In this document: positions 18,067 to 25,935 of the stretch, one piece after another | Numbering within the stretch: position 1 is the stretch's first letter | Layout of the letters: each line of letters begins with the position of its first letter | Assembly: GCF_006716445.1 (NCBI RefSeq) | Contig: NZ_VFPA01000001.1 | Coordinates: forward strand, 2,728,001 to 2,792,000 | Direction: 5' to 3' | DNA length: 64,000 bases | DNA from: Pseudonocardia kunmingensis | GTDB lineage: Bacteria; Actinomycetota; Actinomycetes; Mycobacteriales; Pseudonocardiaceae | The notes under the pieces: generated by a model | Database searches by the model: none | Told to the model about the DNA's origin: nothing | The model's input: the letters and a program-made list of their open reading frames with translations, nothing else | Translations under genes and position numbers: made by a program

Positions 18067-18833
18067 GACCCTCCGAAGCCCGCAACCGGTTCCGCGCCGG
18101 CCTCGTCACCCCGACGGCAGGCTGGTGCGACGGGTACACGCAGGCCAACCTGATCACGGTGCCGCGGGAGCTGGCCTGGGACTTCCTGCTGTTCGCCCAG
18201 CGCAACCCGCAACCCTGCCCGGTGCTCGACGTGCTGGAGGCGGGCGCGGTCGCCGGGCCGCTGCTCGACGGCGACATCCGTACCGACATCCCGCGCTACC
18301 GCGTCTACGTCGACGGGGAGCTGGCCGCCGAACCCACCGACGTGCGCGAGTGGTGGCGCGACGACCTGGTCAGCTTCCTGATCGGCTGCAGCTTCACCTT
18401 CGAGCGCGCGCTGGCCGCGGAGGGTGTGCCGGTCCGGCACGTGGAGCAGGGCGTCAACGTGCCGATGTACCGGACGTCGCGACGCTGCCGGTCGGCAGGG
18501 GCCGTGAGCGGCCCGCTGGTCGTGTCGATGCGCCCGGTGCCGGAGGCGCTCGTCGGGACGGCCGTGCGCGTCACGGCGGCCTACCCGGCGGTGCACGGCG
18601 CTCCGGTGCACGTCGGCGATCCGCGCGAGCTCGGGATCCACGACATCGACGCCCCCGACTACGGCGACCCGGTGCGGTTCGAGCCGGGTGACGTGCCCGT
18701 GTTCTGGGGGTGCGGCGTCACCCCGCAGGCCGCGGTCGTCGAGTCCCGGCCGGCGCTCGCCATCGCGCACGCGCCGGGGCACATGCTGATCACCGACGCG
18801 CGGGACGAGGACTACCGCGTCCCCGATGTATGA
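18063..18833 (+). CDS. DUF1445 putative hydro-lyase (YcsI / D-glutamate cyclase-like)
   Basis: The 256-residue protein matches the DUF1445 family throughout: [40 protein letters not shown], the [13 protein letters not shown] block, [11 protein letters not shown], and the end segment [15 protein letters not shown] with [10 protein letters not shown]. Members are listed as putative hydro-lyases and share a fold with mammalian D-glutamate cyclase, which makes 5-oxo-D-proline. As the last gene of the pxp operon, a role feeding or balancing 5-oxoproline metabolism is a reasonable inference. It corresponds to B. subtilis ycsI by position and family. The GTG overlaps the pxpC stop. Confidence 0.9.
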   Translation: MRPSEARNRFRAGLVTPTAGWCDGYTQANLITVPRELAWDFLLFAQRNPQPCPVLDVLEAGAVAGPLLDGDIRTDIPRYRVYVDGELAAEPTDVREWWRDDLVSFLIGCSFTFERALAAEGVPVRHVEQGVNVPMYRTSRRCRSAGAVSGPLVVSMRPVPEALVGTAVRVTAAYPAVHGAPVHVGDPRELGIHDIDAPDYGDPVRFEPGDVPVFWGCGVTPQAAVVESRPALAIAHAPGHMLITDARDEDYRVPDV

Positions 18834-18870
18834 CGATCCTTGACCTACATGCCTCCTACCGTCCCCGGGC

Positions 18871-20019
18871 ATGACCGAGGACATCCGCCCCTTCCGCATC
18901 GACGTTCCGCAGGCCGACCTGGACGACCTGGTCGACCGCCTCGGCCGCACCCGCTGGCCGCGGCAGCTGCCCGGCGGCTGGAGCCGGGGGGTGCCGGTCG
19001 CGCAGCTGCGTGAGCTGGCCGAGCACTGGCGCACCGGGTTCGACTGGCGGGCGCAGGAGGCCCGGCTGAACGCGTTCCCGCAGTTCCGCACGGAGATCGA
19101 CGGGCAGCTGGTCCACTTCCTGCACCTCCGCTCACCCGAGCCCGGCGCCCTCCCGCTGGTGCTCACGCACAGCTGGCCGAACTCGGTCGCCGAGCTAATG
19201 GGCCTGATCGGCCCGCTCACCGACCCGCGGGCCCACGGGGGCGACCCGGACCGGGCGTTCCACGTGGTGGTGCCGTCGCTGCCCGGGTTCGGGTTCTCGC
19301 CCTTCCCCGAGCCCGCCGACGAGCGGCCGTGGACGGCGGAACGCGTCGCGCGGATCTGGGCCGAGCTGATGGCGCGGCTGGGCCACGAGCGCTACGGCGC
19401 GCACGGCAACGACGCCGGTGCACTGGTGTCCCCGCAGCTGGCGCTCGTCGACGCGGAGCACCTCGTCGGGGTGCACATCACCGGCGGGCTGGGCATCCCG
19501 ACCGGTGACCCGGACGAGCTGGAGGGCCTGACCGACGACGACCGCGCAGGGCTGGAGCGGCCGGCGTCCCTGTTCTCCGACGGCAGCGGCTATGCGCCCT
19601 ACCTGGCGAACCGGCCGCAGACGCTGGCCTACGGCTGGCTGGACTCGCCCGTCGCGCAGCTGGCCTACCTGGTGGAGCGGCTCGCCGAGTTCGACGGCTG
19701 GCCCGACGGCGCGGCGGCGCTGCTGCCCCACCTCGACCGCGACCAGCTGCTCACCACGGCGTCGCTGTACTGGTTCACCGGCACCGGCGGCACGTCGTCC
19801 TGGACGTACTACGACGGCGCCGCGGGCATGCCGGTCGACCAGGCACTCGTCCCCACGGGCGTGTCCCACGGCGGCCCCGACGCCTTCCGCCGGATCGCCT
19901 CGCGGGGCAACGACATCGTGCACTGGTCGGGCCGCGAGGCCGCGAGCCACATGGTGGCGATGGTCGACGCGGAGACGCTCGTGGCCGACATCCGGGAGTT
20001 CTTCGGGGAGCTGCGGTAG
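18871..20019 (+). CDS. Epoxide hydrolase, EHN-type alpha/beta hydrolase
   Basis: The 382-residue protein starts with the N-terminal EHN domain ([39 protein letters not shown]). The alpha/beta-hydrolase core follows: oxyanion-hole segment [10 protein letters not shown] (family HGWPGS), nucleophile Asp in [12 protein letters not shown], and the His near the end in SGREAASHM. The canonical EHN order and length match microsomal-type epoxide hydrolases. The change from GWPGS to SWPNS may affect the oxyanion hole. A TACCGT box lies 8 nt before the ATG. It stands alone and is convergent with the EamA gene 7 bp away; the natural epoxide is unknown. Confidence 0.88.
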   Translation: MTEDIRPFRIDVPQADLDDLVDRLGRTRWPRQLPGGWSRGVPVAQLRELAEHWRTGFDWRAQEARLNAFPQFRTEIDGQLVHFLHLRSPEPGALPLVLTHSWPNSVAELMGLIGPLTDPRAHGGDPDRAFHVVVPSLPGFGFSPFPEPADERPWTAERVARIWAELMARLGHERYGAHGNDAGALVSPQLALVDAEHLVGVHITGGLGIPTGDPDELEGLTDDDRAGLERPASLFSDGSGYAPYLANRPQTLAYGWLDSPVAQLAYLVERLAEFDGWPDGAAALLPHLDRDQLLTTASLYWFTGTGGTSSWTYYDGAAGMPVDQALVPTGVSHGGPDAFRRIASRGNDIVHWSGREAASHMVAMVDAETLVADIREFFGELR

Positions 20020-20026
20020 GGCCGGG

Positions 20027-20926
20027 TCAGCGACGGCGGGAGAGCGCGACACCCACCAGGCAGACCGCCCCGCCGACGATCGCGAGGAACGCCGGCAGCT
20101 CGCCCAGCAGCACGGCCGACATGACGACGGTGATCGGCGGCACGACATAGGTGGTGACGCCGAGCCGCCCGGCATCCATGCGGGCCAGCGCGTAGGCCCA
20201 GGTGCTGAACGCCAGCGCCGTGGGCACGGCACCGAGGTAGACGAGACCGGCCGTCGCCGCGGCCGGGGCCGCGGCCAGCTCGGTGGCCAGTGCCGGGGCG
20301 AACGGCAGGCAGACGACGGCGCCGATCGTGCAGGCCAGCCACGTGACCTGCAGTGCGGGCAGCCGGCGCAGCACCGGCTTCTGCGCCAGTACCCCGATCG
20401 CGTACGTGACGGCCGCGACGAGGCAGAGCAGCACACCGAGCAGGTCGGCCCGCTCGGCGTTCGAGGTGGCCGCACCGACGAGCACCGCGCCGCCGAACGC
20501 GACCAGCGCCCCGATCACCAGCCAGCGCGGGAAGCCCTCGCCGAGCCACAGCCCGGCGAACAGCGCGATCAGGATCGGGCCGACGTTCACCAGCATCGCC
20601 GTGGTGCCCGCGTCGACGCTCTGCTCCGCGGCGTTCAGGGCGATGTTGTAGACGGTGAACCACGAGAGCCCGCAGAGCGCGACCAGCGCCCACTCCCGGC
20701 GCGTCGGCCACACCCAGCGGCGGGTGACGAGCAGCCCGGCGCCGAGCGCGAGGGAGCCGACGAGCAGGCGGCCCAGTGTCAGCGGGCCCGGCTGGTAGAC
20801 CTCCCCGACCGCGCGGATGGCCACGAACGCGGACGCCCACGCGAGCACGGTGACCGAGACGGCCGCGAGCGCGCTCCACCGGTGGCGGGAGGCCGGGGCG
20901 ACGACCGGGGTGGTCGAGGAGCTCAT
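20027..20926 (-). CDS. EamA-family (DMT) exporter
   Basis: The 299-residue membrane protein has ten predicted helices in two EamA repeats. The first starts VTVLAWASAFVAIRAV and the second LLCLVAAVTYAIGVLAQKP; LGEGFPRW and LGELPAFLAIVGGAVCLVGV close the halves. Such proteins export small metabolites, amino acids or drugs; nothing here points to one substrate. The ATG has a TAGCGT box 7 nt upstream on the minus strand, so the message is probably leaderless. The 181 bp between it and the next plus-strand leader ORF hold the promoters of both transcripts. Confidence 0.88.
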   Translation of the reverse strand: MSSSTTPVVAPASRHRWSALAAVSVTVLAWASAFVAIRAVGEVYQPGPLTLGRLLVGSLALGAGLLVTRRWVWPTRREWALVALCGLSWFTVYNIALNAAEQSVDAGTTAMLVNVGPILIALFAGLWLGEGFPRWLVIGALVAFGGAVLVGAATSNAERADLLGVLLCLVAAVTYAIGVLAQKPVLRRLPALQVTWLACTIGAVVCLPFAPALATELAAAPAAATAGLVYLGAVPTALAFSTWAYALARMDAGRLGVTTYVVPPITVVMSAVLLGELPAFLAIVGGAVCLVGVALSRRR

Positions 20927-20933
20927 GGCCCCG

Positions 20934-20939
20934 ACGCTA
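20934..20939 (-). promoter_or_regulatory. -10 box, leaderless type, for EamA gene
   Basis: TAGCGT on the minus strand, 7 nt before the ATG at 20926. Confidence 0.5.
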
Positions 20940-21064
20940 GTTCCGCCCACCGACGAGGAGCGCGCGGTTTCCGGACACGGAGCGCCAAGATCCCGCCGTT
21001 CCGGCCCGTGCGGTCGCCGTGCAGCCGGAGCGAGAACCCGGTGGCGGACCACGGTGGCCGCTGC

Positions 21065-21070
21065 TAGCTT
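21065..21070 (+). promoter_or_regulatory. -10 box for the leader ORF and alpha/beta hydrolase
   Basis: TAGCTT fits the TANNNT -10 consensus. The predicted transcript start near 21077 would give a roughly 130-nt leader that contains the 17-codon ORF and hairpin below. Confidence 0.4.
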
Positions 21071-21107
21071 CCCGGAGGCCGTGCGGGAGAACGAGGAGGT
21101 GGTACCC

Positions 21108-21161
21108 GTGAACGCAGTGTCGACATGGGTGCTCCTCTCCGGGGTCACGGTCGGGCGATAG
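21108..21161 (+). CDS. Possible 17-residue leader peptide
   Basis: A GTG with a near-consensus GAGGAGG site 8 nt upstream opens a 17-codon frame ending in TAG, MNAVSTWVLLSGVTVGR. It lies inside the 5' leader of the alpha/beta hydrolase gene, and its stop is 6 nt before a strong hairpin. The ribosome site is the best in this region and is otherwise unexplained. No run of a single amino acid is present, though W, V and L are frequent. A role as an attenuator or coupling ORF is inference; chance cannot be ruled out for an ORF this short. Confidence 0.45.
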   Translation: MNAVSTWVLLSGVTVGR

Positions 21162-21167
21162 GTCGTC

Positions 21168-21194
21168 CGGGAGCGCCGTTCACGAGCGCTCCCG
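21168..21194 (+). promoter_or_regulatory. Leader hairpin before alpha/beta hydrolase
   Basis: A perfect 9-bp stem (CGGGAGCGC/GCGCTCCCG) with a 9-nt loop lies between the leader ORF stop and the hydrolase ATG, ending 12 nt before it. An earlier CTCCTC (21132-21137) could pair with the GAGGAG of the leader ribosome site, so alternative folds are possible. Confidence 0.5.
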
Positions 21195-21206
21195 AAAGGC
21201 ACGACC

Positions 21207-21938
21207 ATGGAACTCACCTCTGAACAGCGCCTCGACGACGGCGTCCTCGAACGCGGGTTCACCCTCGGCGAGGTCCCCGGCATCCTGTGGACGCCCGGAT
21301 CTGCAGCCGCACCGGCCCCGCTGATCCTGCTCGGTCACCCCGGCGGGCTGCGCACGATGTACCCCCGGCTGGCCGCCCGGGCCCGGCGTTGTGCGGCGGA
21401 CGGCTTCGCCGCGGCCACCATCGAGCTCCCCTGGAGCGGTGACCGGCCGCGTTCCGCCGCCGCCGAGCAGGCCCGCGCCGACCTGCGCCGGGCGCTGGAG
21501 GCCGGCGGGCCGGTCGACGACGAGATCGTCGACCGGCTCGTCCTCCCGCTGGTCGACCAGGCGGTCCCGGAGTGGCGGGCCGCCCTGGACGCCCTCCTCG
21601 CGCTGCCCGGGATCGGCGGCCCGGTCGGGTACTCGGGAGGGGTGATCGCCATCGGCGTCCGGCTGGCGGTGGTCGAGCCGCGCATCTCGGCCGCCGGTCT
21701 CTTCGCCGGGAGCTTCGTGCCCCGCACCGTGTTCGAGGAGGCCCGACGGGTCACCATCCCCCTGCATGTCCTGCTGCAGTGGGACGACGAAGGGAACGAC
21801 CGGCAGATGGCCCTGGACCTGTTCGACGCCTTCGGCTCCACGGAGAAGACGCTGCACGCCAACACGGGCGGGCACACCGGCGTCCCGCGGTTCGCGGGCG
21901 AGGACGCGAGCCGGTTCTTCGCCCGGCACCTGAGGTGA
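21207..21938 (+). CDS. Alpha/beta hydrolase, dienelactone-hydrolase-like
   Basis: The 243-residue protein has the alpha/beta-hydrolase layout: an oxyanion strand PAPLILLGHPGGLRT, the nucleophile elbow GPVGYSGGVIAI (Ser in GYSGG), a second acidic strand HVLLQWDDEGNDR, and a late His in TGGHTGVP. It lacks a signal peptide, so it should act in the cytoplasm. The substrate is not evident. The ATG has only a moderate AAAGG site and is preceded by a hairpin and a small leader ORF, which suggests translational or transcriptional control. The downstream gene is convergent. Confidence 0.8.
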   Translation: MELTSEQRLDDGVLERGFTLGEVPGILWTPGSAAAPAPLILLGHPGGLRTMYPRLAARARRCAADGFAAATIELPWSGDRPRSAAAEQARADLRRALEAGGPVDDEIVDRLVLPLVDQAVPEWRAALDALLALPGIGGPVGYSGGVIAIGVRLAVVEPRISAAGLFAGSFVPRTVFEEARRVTIPLHVLLQWDDEGNDRQMALDLFDAFGSTEKTLHANTGGHTGVPRFAGEDASRFFARHLR

Positions 21939-21989
21939 GGCCGGGTCGTCCGGCCGGCAGCAGCCGGTAGGCGGCCCGGTCACCGGCGG

Positions 21990-23570
21990 TCATCCGGCGT
22001 TGCCCGGGTGCCCGCCGACGAATGGCGCTGCCGGCTCCTCCGGCTCGCCCGCCGCCGCCCTCGTCCGCTCCACGGGCGTGGCGAGCCTCGTGGGCGCCGG
22101 GCGGCCGCGGAGCCGGGTCGGGTCGCCGAGCTCCCAGCGGGCGGCCTCCTCGGGAGCGGCCATCGCGACGGCGTCCGCCGCGGCCAGCACACGGCCCGGC
22201 ACCGACTTCGCCAGGTCGGTGAGCCGCGCGGCCTCGTTCACCGGGTCGCCGATCACGGTGTACTCGTAGCGCCGCACGTCCCCGACGTTGCCCGCGACGG
22301 CGTCCCCGGCCGAGATCCCGATCCCCGCGGTGACGTCCGGCAGCTCGGACGCGAGCCGCGCCGCCAGGACGCGCCCGGCCGCGAGGGCGCAGCCTGCCGG
22401 GTCCTCCCCGTCCACGGGCGCCCCGAACACCGCGAGCGCGGCGTCGCCCTCGAACTTGTTGATCCAGCCGTCGTGCTCCTCGACCACCTCGACGACGACC
22501 GCGAAGAAGCGGTTGAGCAGCTCGACGACCTCCTCGGGCGGTCGCTGCGCGGTCAGCGCCGTCGACCCGACGAGGTCCACGAACAGGACGCCGACGCAGC
22601 GGACCTCCCCGCCGAGCCGGACCTCCTGTGCCGCCGCGGCCGCCCGCGCGACGTCGCGGCCGACCTGCCGGCCGAACAGGTCGTGGATCCGCTCCCGCTC
22701 CCGCAGGCCGGCGACCATCGTGTTGAAGCCGGACTGCAGCTGGCCCAGCTCGGTGCCGTCGTAGACGGTGACGCCCGCGTCGAGCTCGCCGCGCTCGACG
22801 CGGCGCATCGCGCGGCGCACCGCGTTGACCGGGTCGGCCACCGCCCGGGCGGCCCCCACGTTCACGAGCAGGCCCGCGCCGAGCGCGACACCCCCGATGG
22901 CCAGCACGATCACGGCGAGGCGGGTGGCCGGCACGTCGCCGTACACCAGCGCCGAGACGGCCGTCAGCATGAGGCCGACCACCGGCACGCCGGTGCCGAG
23001 CGCCCAGAACAGCAACGAGCGCACGACGATCCCCGGCAGGCCGGGCCGCGGCTTCGGGGGGCGCGCGGCCAGCACGCGAGCCGCCGTGCGCCGCAGGATG
23101 CGCTCGCTGAGCAGGTAGGCCAGCGCGCACGTGGTGATGCCGCCGAGCAGGATCGTCTCGCCCACCGAGACCGCCAGCCGCACCGAGTAGGGCAGGTTGA
23201 GCAGCACGAACACCGCCACCGCCAATGCCCAGAGCACCGCCTGGACGGTGACGAGCCGCAGCGGCCCGTAGAGCACCATCCGCCGCTCCCGGCGCTGCTC
23301 GGCGTCCGCCTCGCCGGGGCGCAACCGGAACCGCCTGCCACCCCACAGCAGCCCGACGGGCAGCGCCACCAGCAGGTACCCCCCGAGCGCGATCATGTTC
23401 AGCGCGCGGACCCGGACGGGGTCGGCGAGCGGGCCCTCCGGCAGCACCCACGCGGCGAGCACGAACACGACGACGGCGCCCGCGACGTTCGCGAACACGA
23501 CGACGACCGCCAGCGCGATCCGGGCGGGCCAGTCGATGACCCACCGCCGAACCCGCCTGGGACGTGCCAT
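21990..23570 (-). CDS. Membrane-bound class III adenylate/guanylate cyclase with HAMP
   Basis: The 526-residue protein begins with about six membrane helices (first VVVVFANVAGAVVVFVLAAW). A HAMP linker at about 255-310 (DPVNAVRRAMRRVERGELDA ... GQLQSGFNTMVAGLRER) and a class III cyclase domain follow. Catalytic features seen: metal-site Asp in VGVLFVDLVGSTAL, the Lys-Phe-Glu-Gly-Asp in NKFEGDAALAVFGAP (second metal Asp, purine-specifying Lys), and DPVNEAARLTDLAK with the transition-state Asn and Arg. All residues needed for activity appear present, with Asp in the second purine position (IGDPVN), as in adenylate cyclases. The layout is that of mycobacterial HAMP cyclases such as Rv1318c and Rv3645. 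The stimulus is unknown. Confidence 0.92.
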   Translation of the reverse strand: MARPRRVRRWVIDWPARIALAVVVVFANVAGAVVVFVLAAWVLPEGPLADPVRVRALNMIALGGYLLVALPVGLLWGGRRFRLRPGEADAEQRRERRMVLYGPLRLVTVQAVLWALAVAVFVLLNLPYSVRLAVSVGETILLGGITTCALAYLLSERILRRTAARVLAARPPKPRPGLPGIVVRSLLFWALGTGVPVVGLMLTAVSALVYGDVPATRLAVIVLAIGGVALGAGLLVNVGAARAVADPVNAVRRAMRRVERGELDAGVTVYDGTELGQLQSGFNTMVAGLRERERIHDLFGRQVGRDVARAAAAAQEVRLGGEVRCVGVLFVDLVGSTALTAQRPPEEVVELLNRFFAVVVEVVEEHDGWINKFEGDAALAVFGAPVDGEDPAGCALAAGRVLAARLASELPDVTAGIGISAGDAVAGNVGDVRRYEYTVIGDPVNEAARLTDLAKSVPGRVLAAADAVAMAAPEEAARWELGDPTRLRGRPAPTRLATPVERTRAAAGEPEEPAAPFVGGHPGNAG

Positions 23571-23599
23571 GAGCAGCGAGTCTAGTGACGCGCGATCTC

Positions 23600-23649
23600 G
23601 ACGAACGGCACTTCCGTCGGTGCCTGGCCGACGAAGGTGCCGTTCGTCA
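23600..23649. repeat. Hairpin repeat A, copy 3 (supplies stop of MaoC gene)
   Basis: Arms GACGAACGGCAC and GTGCCGTTCGTC form a 12-bp outer stem, then a CCGTCGG/CCGACGA-like inner stem. On the minus strand the repeat begins with TGA of the MaoC-type gene stop codon (23649-23647). It separates that gene from the cyclase gene on the same strand. Confidence 0.9.
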
Positions 23650-24474
23650 GGGAGTGGGGCGGAGCGTGGCCGTGAGGTGCGGACCCTTGCGGCCGCGGAC
23701 CTCCACGTCCCAGCCGTCTCCGGAGCGGGCCGTGCGCAGCTCCACCATCGACGGGAGCAGCAGCGGCCTGCCGAACGCCACGTCGTAGGTCAGCGCCTCC
23801 GGCAGCCGGCCCTGCAGCGCGGCGAGCACCCGGGCGGCCGTCCACATGCCGTGCGCGATCGCCCGGGGGAAGCCGAACGCCTTCGCCGTCCACTTGCTCA
23901 GGTGGATGGGGTTGACGTCGCCGCTCACGCGCGCGTAGCGGCGGCCGGTGCCCGCGTCGACGCGCCAGGTGGCGGCCGGTGCCCCGGCGTCGACGCCGGG
24001 CGGCGCGGGCGTGTCCGCCGCACCTTCGGTGGCGGTCGCGCCGCGCGCGAGGTAGGTGCTGCGGCCCTCCCACACGGCCTCGCCGCCGGCGTCGACCCGC
24101 GCGACGAGGTCGACCTGGGCGCCCTTCGGGTGCGCGCGCAGCCCTTCAGCGTGCACGCGCACGGCGAGGGGCTCGGCCGCGTCGACCGCCCGGTGCAGCG
24201 TGATCCCGTTGCGGACGTGCACGAGCCCGGGCAGCGGCAGCGGGAACGACCGCTGCGCCATCAGCTCCACCTGCAGCGGGAAGGCCAGCACGTGCGGGTA
24301 GGTCGCCGGGAGCGCATCCGCCACCGGGAGTCCGCACACGCGGGCGTACTCCGCGAGGCGGTCCCGGTCGACGGTGACGCCCTCGCGCGCGAGCACCGTC
24401 TCGGGCAGATCGGCGCCCCGGCGCCCGACCGTCCCGAGCGCGGCCTTGACGTACAGCGGGCCGAGCGTCGGCAT
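23647..24474 (-). CDS. MaoC-type (R)-3-hydroxyacyl thioester dehydratase, HtdX-like
   Basis: The 275-residue protein has a double hot-dog layout. The N-terminal half has LPVADALPATYPHVLAFPLQ, and the C-terminal half carries the hydratase-2 motif YARVSGDVNPIHLSKWTAKA (Asp and His catalytic) and FPRAIAHGMWTAARVLA. It should hydrate or dehydrate acyl-CoA or acyl-ACP. Its ATG overlaps the stop of the large fabG gene (TGATG). The pair matches M. tuberculosis HtdX-FabG4 (Rv0241c-Rv0242c). The stop codon is the first three bases of hairpin repeat A, so the last codons abut a repeat and the gene may have been slightly altered at its end. Confidence 0.88.
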   Translation of the reverse strand: MPTLGPLYVKAALGTVGRRGADLPETVLAREGVTVDRDRLAEYARVCGLPVADALPATYPHVLAFPLQVELMAQRSFPLPLPGLVHVRNGITLHRAVDAAEPLAVRVHAEGLRAHPKGAQVDLVARVDAGGEAVWEGRSTYLARGATATEGAADTPAPPGVDAGAPAATWRVDAGTGRRYARVSGDVNPIHLSKWTAKAFGFPRAIAHGMWTAARVLAALQGRLPEALTYDVAFGRPLLLPSMVELRTARSGDGWDVEVRGRKGPHLTATLRPTP

Positions 24475-25799
24475 CAGGCCCCCAGCATGTTCTGGCCGTC
24501 GACGCGCACGACCTGCCCGGTGACACCGCCCGACGCGGCCCGGCCGAGCCAGCCCACCGCCTCGGCGACGTCCACCGGCAGCCCGCCCTGGCGCAGGCTG
24601 CTGACCCGCCGGCCCGCTTCGCGGGTGCCGAGCGGCATCTTCGCCGTCATCGCGGTCTCGATGAACCCGGGCGCGATCGCGTTGATCGTGGCCCCCCGCT
24701 CGGCCAGGCGCGGGGCGAGCGCGCGGACCATCCCGATCACGCCCGCCTTGCTGGCCGCGTAGTTGGTCTGCCCGCGGTTGCCCGCGATCCCGCTCATCGA
24801 CGAGATGCAGACGATCCGCGCGGCGGCACCGAGCAGGGCGGCGTCGGCCAGCAGCGCCGCGTTGATCGCGAGCTGGGAGCGCAGGTTGACCGCGAGGACG
24901 GCGTTCCAGCGGTCGGCGTCCATGTTGGCGAGCAGCTTGTCGCGGGTGATGCCGGCGTTGTGCACCACCACGTCGACGCGCCCGTGCCGCTCCCGCAGGT
25001 GCGCGAGCAGCCGGGCGGGTGCGTCGGGAGCGGTGATGTCGAGCTGCAACGCGGTGCCCCCGGTGCGGTTGGCGACCCTGGCCAGCGCGTCGCCCGCGGC
25101 CGGGACGTCGACGGCGACGATCGTGGCCCCGTCGCGGGCCAGGGTGTCGGCGATGGCCTCGCCGATGCCCCGCGCGGCGCCGGTGACCACGGCGATCCGC
25201 CCGGCGAGCGGCGCGGCCCCCTCGCCCGGCTCGACCGGACCGACCGGGGCGGCGACCCGCACGACCTGCCCGGACACGAACGCCGAACGGGTGGACAGGA
25301 AGAACCGCAGCGTCGAAGCGAGCGCGTCGGCTCCCGCGTCGGGCGCGGCGACCAGCAGGTTCGCCGTGGCCCCTGCCCGCACCTCCTTGCCCGCGGACCG
25401 GACCAGCCCCTCGAACGCCTGGGCGACGGCCGACGCCTCGACGTCCTCGGGGTCGGCGACCGGGCCGAGCACGAGCAGGCGCCCGGACGGGGCGAGCCGC
25501 CGCACGGCCGGCGTCAGGAACTGCTGCGCCGCGGCGAGGTCGTCGAGGGTGCGCGCGCCGGTGGCGTCCAGCACCGCGGCGGCGACCTTCCCCTCCTCGC
25601 CCGCCTCGGGGGCGCCGGCGTCGGCGAGGAGCGCGCGGACGCCGTCGGCGAGCCCGCCCCCGCCGACCGCACCGACGAGCGCGGGGCCGTCGAGCAGCGG
25701 CTGGCCCGGGGAGTAACGGCGCAGCACCGGGATGCGCGGCACCCCGAGCCGCTGGACGAGCCGGTTCTGCGAGAGATCGCGCAGCGTGTCGTTGCTCAT
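24474..25799 (-). CDS. fabG: High-molecular-weight 3-oxoacyl reductase, FabG4-like
   Basis: The 441-residue protein is about 200 residues longer than a normal FabG. The N-terminal 200 residues form the extra flavodoxin-like domain of FabG4-type reductases. The C-terminal short-chain dehydrogenase domain has TGAARGIGEAIA (nucleotide loop), VVHNAGITRD, and the catalytic Ser in CISSMSGIAGN with Tyr and Lys in TNYAASKAGVIGM. FabG4 (Rv0242c) prefers NADH and CoA thioesters. With the MaoC hydratase downstream and a thiolase upstream, it probably works in an acyl-CoA chain-length cycle. The ATG at 25799 begins the conserved MSNDTL part; a longer frame start at 25838 would run into a tandem repeat. 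Confidence 0.9.
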   Translation of the reverse strand: MSNDTLRDLSQNRLVQRLGVPRIPVLRRYSPGQPLLDGPALVGAVGGGGLADGVRALLADAGAPEAGEEGKVAAAVLDATGARTLDDLAAAQQFLTPAVRRLAPSGRLLVLGPVADPEDVEASAVAQAFEGLVRSAGKEVRAGATANLLVAAPDAGADALASTLRFFLSTRSAFVSGQVVRVAAPVGPVEPGEGAAPLAGRIAVVTGAARGIGEAIADTLARDGATIVAVDVPAAGDALARVANRTGGTALQLDITAPDAPARLLAHLRERHGRVDVVVHNAGITRDKLLANMDADRWNAVLAVNLRSQLAINAALLADAALLGAAARIVCISSMSGIAGNRGQTNYAASKAGVIGMVRALAPRLAERGATINAIAPGFIETAMTAKMPLGTREAGRRVSSLRQGGLPVDVAEAVGWLGRAASGGVTGQVVRVDGQNMLGA

Positions 25800-25813
25800 C
25801 ACCGACCCCCCAC

Positions 25814-25917
25814 CCGCACGTTGGCTCCAAGGTCGCACTTCAGCGGCCCAAAAATCCGCACGTTGGCTCCAAGGTGCCGGTTCTGGGGGCCGAAAGTGTG
25901 CATCGTGGCTCCAAGGT
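25814..25917. repeat. Three-copy 42-bp tandem repeat between thiolase and fabG
   Basis: A 20-bp core (CCGCACGTTGGCTCCAAGGT, third copy GTGCATCGTGGCTCCAAGGT) starts at 25814, 25856 and 25898, exactly 42 bp apart, with 22-bp spacers that agree at about 13 positions. It fills most of the 136-bp gap. The period is 14 codons, and the minus-strand frame reads as degenerate 14-residue units, yet there is no start codon context for a gene. Confidence 0.85.
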
Positions 25918-25935
25918 GCGCGGGGGTCGTCGTCG

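Noticed and set aside
25814..25917. The three-copy 42-bp repeat as a small CRISPR array
   Set aside because: Spacers resemble each other (about 13 of 22 positions), there are only three units and no cas gene is near; it is a degenerate tandem repeat.
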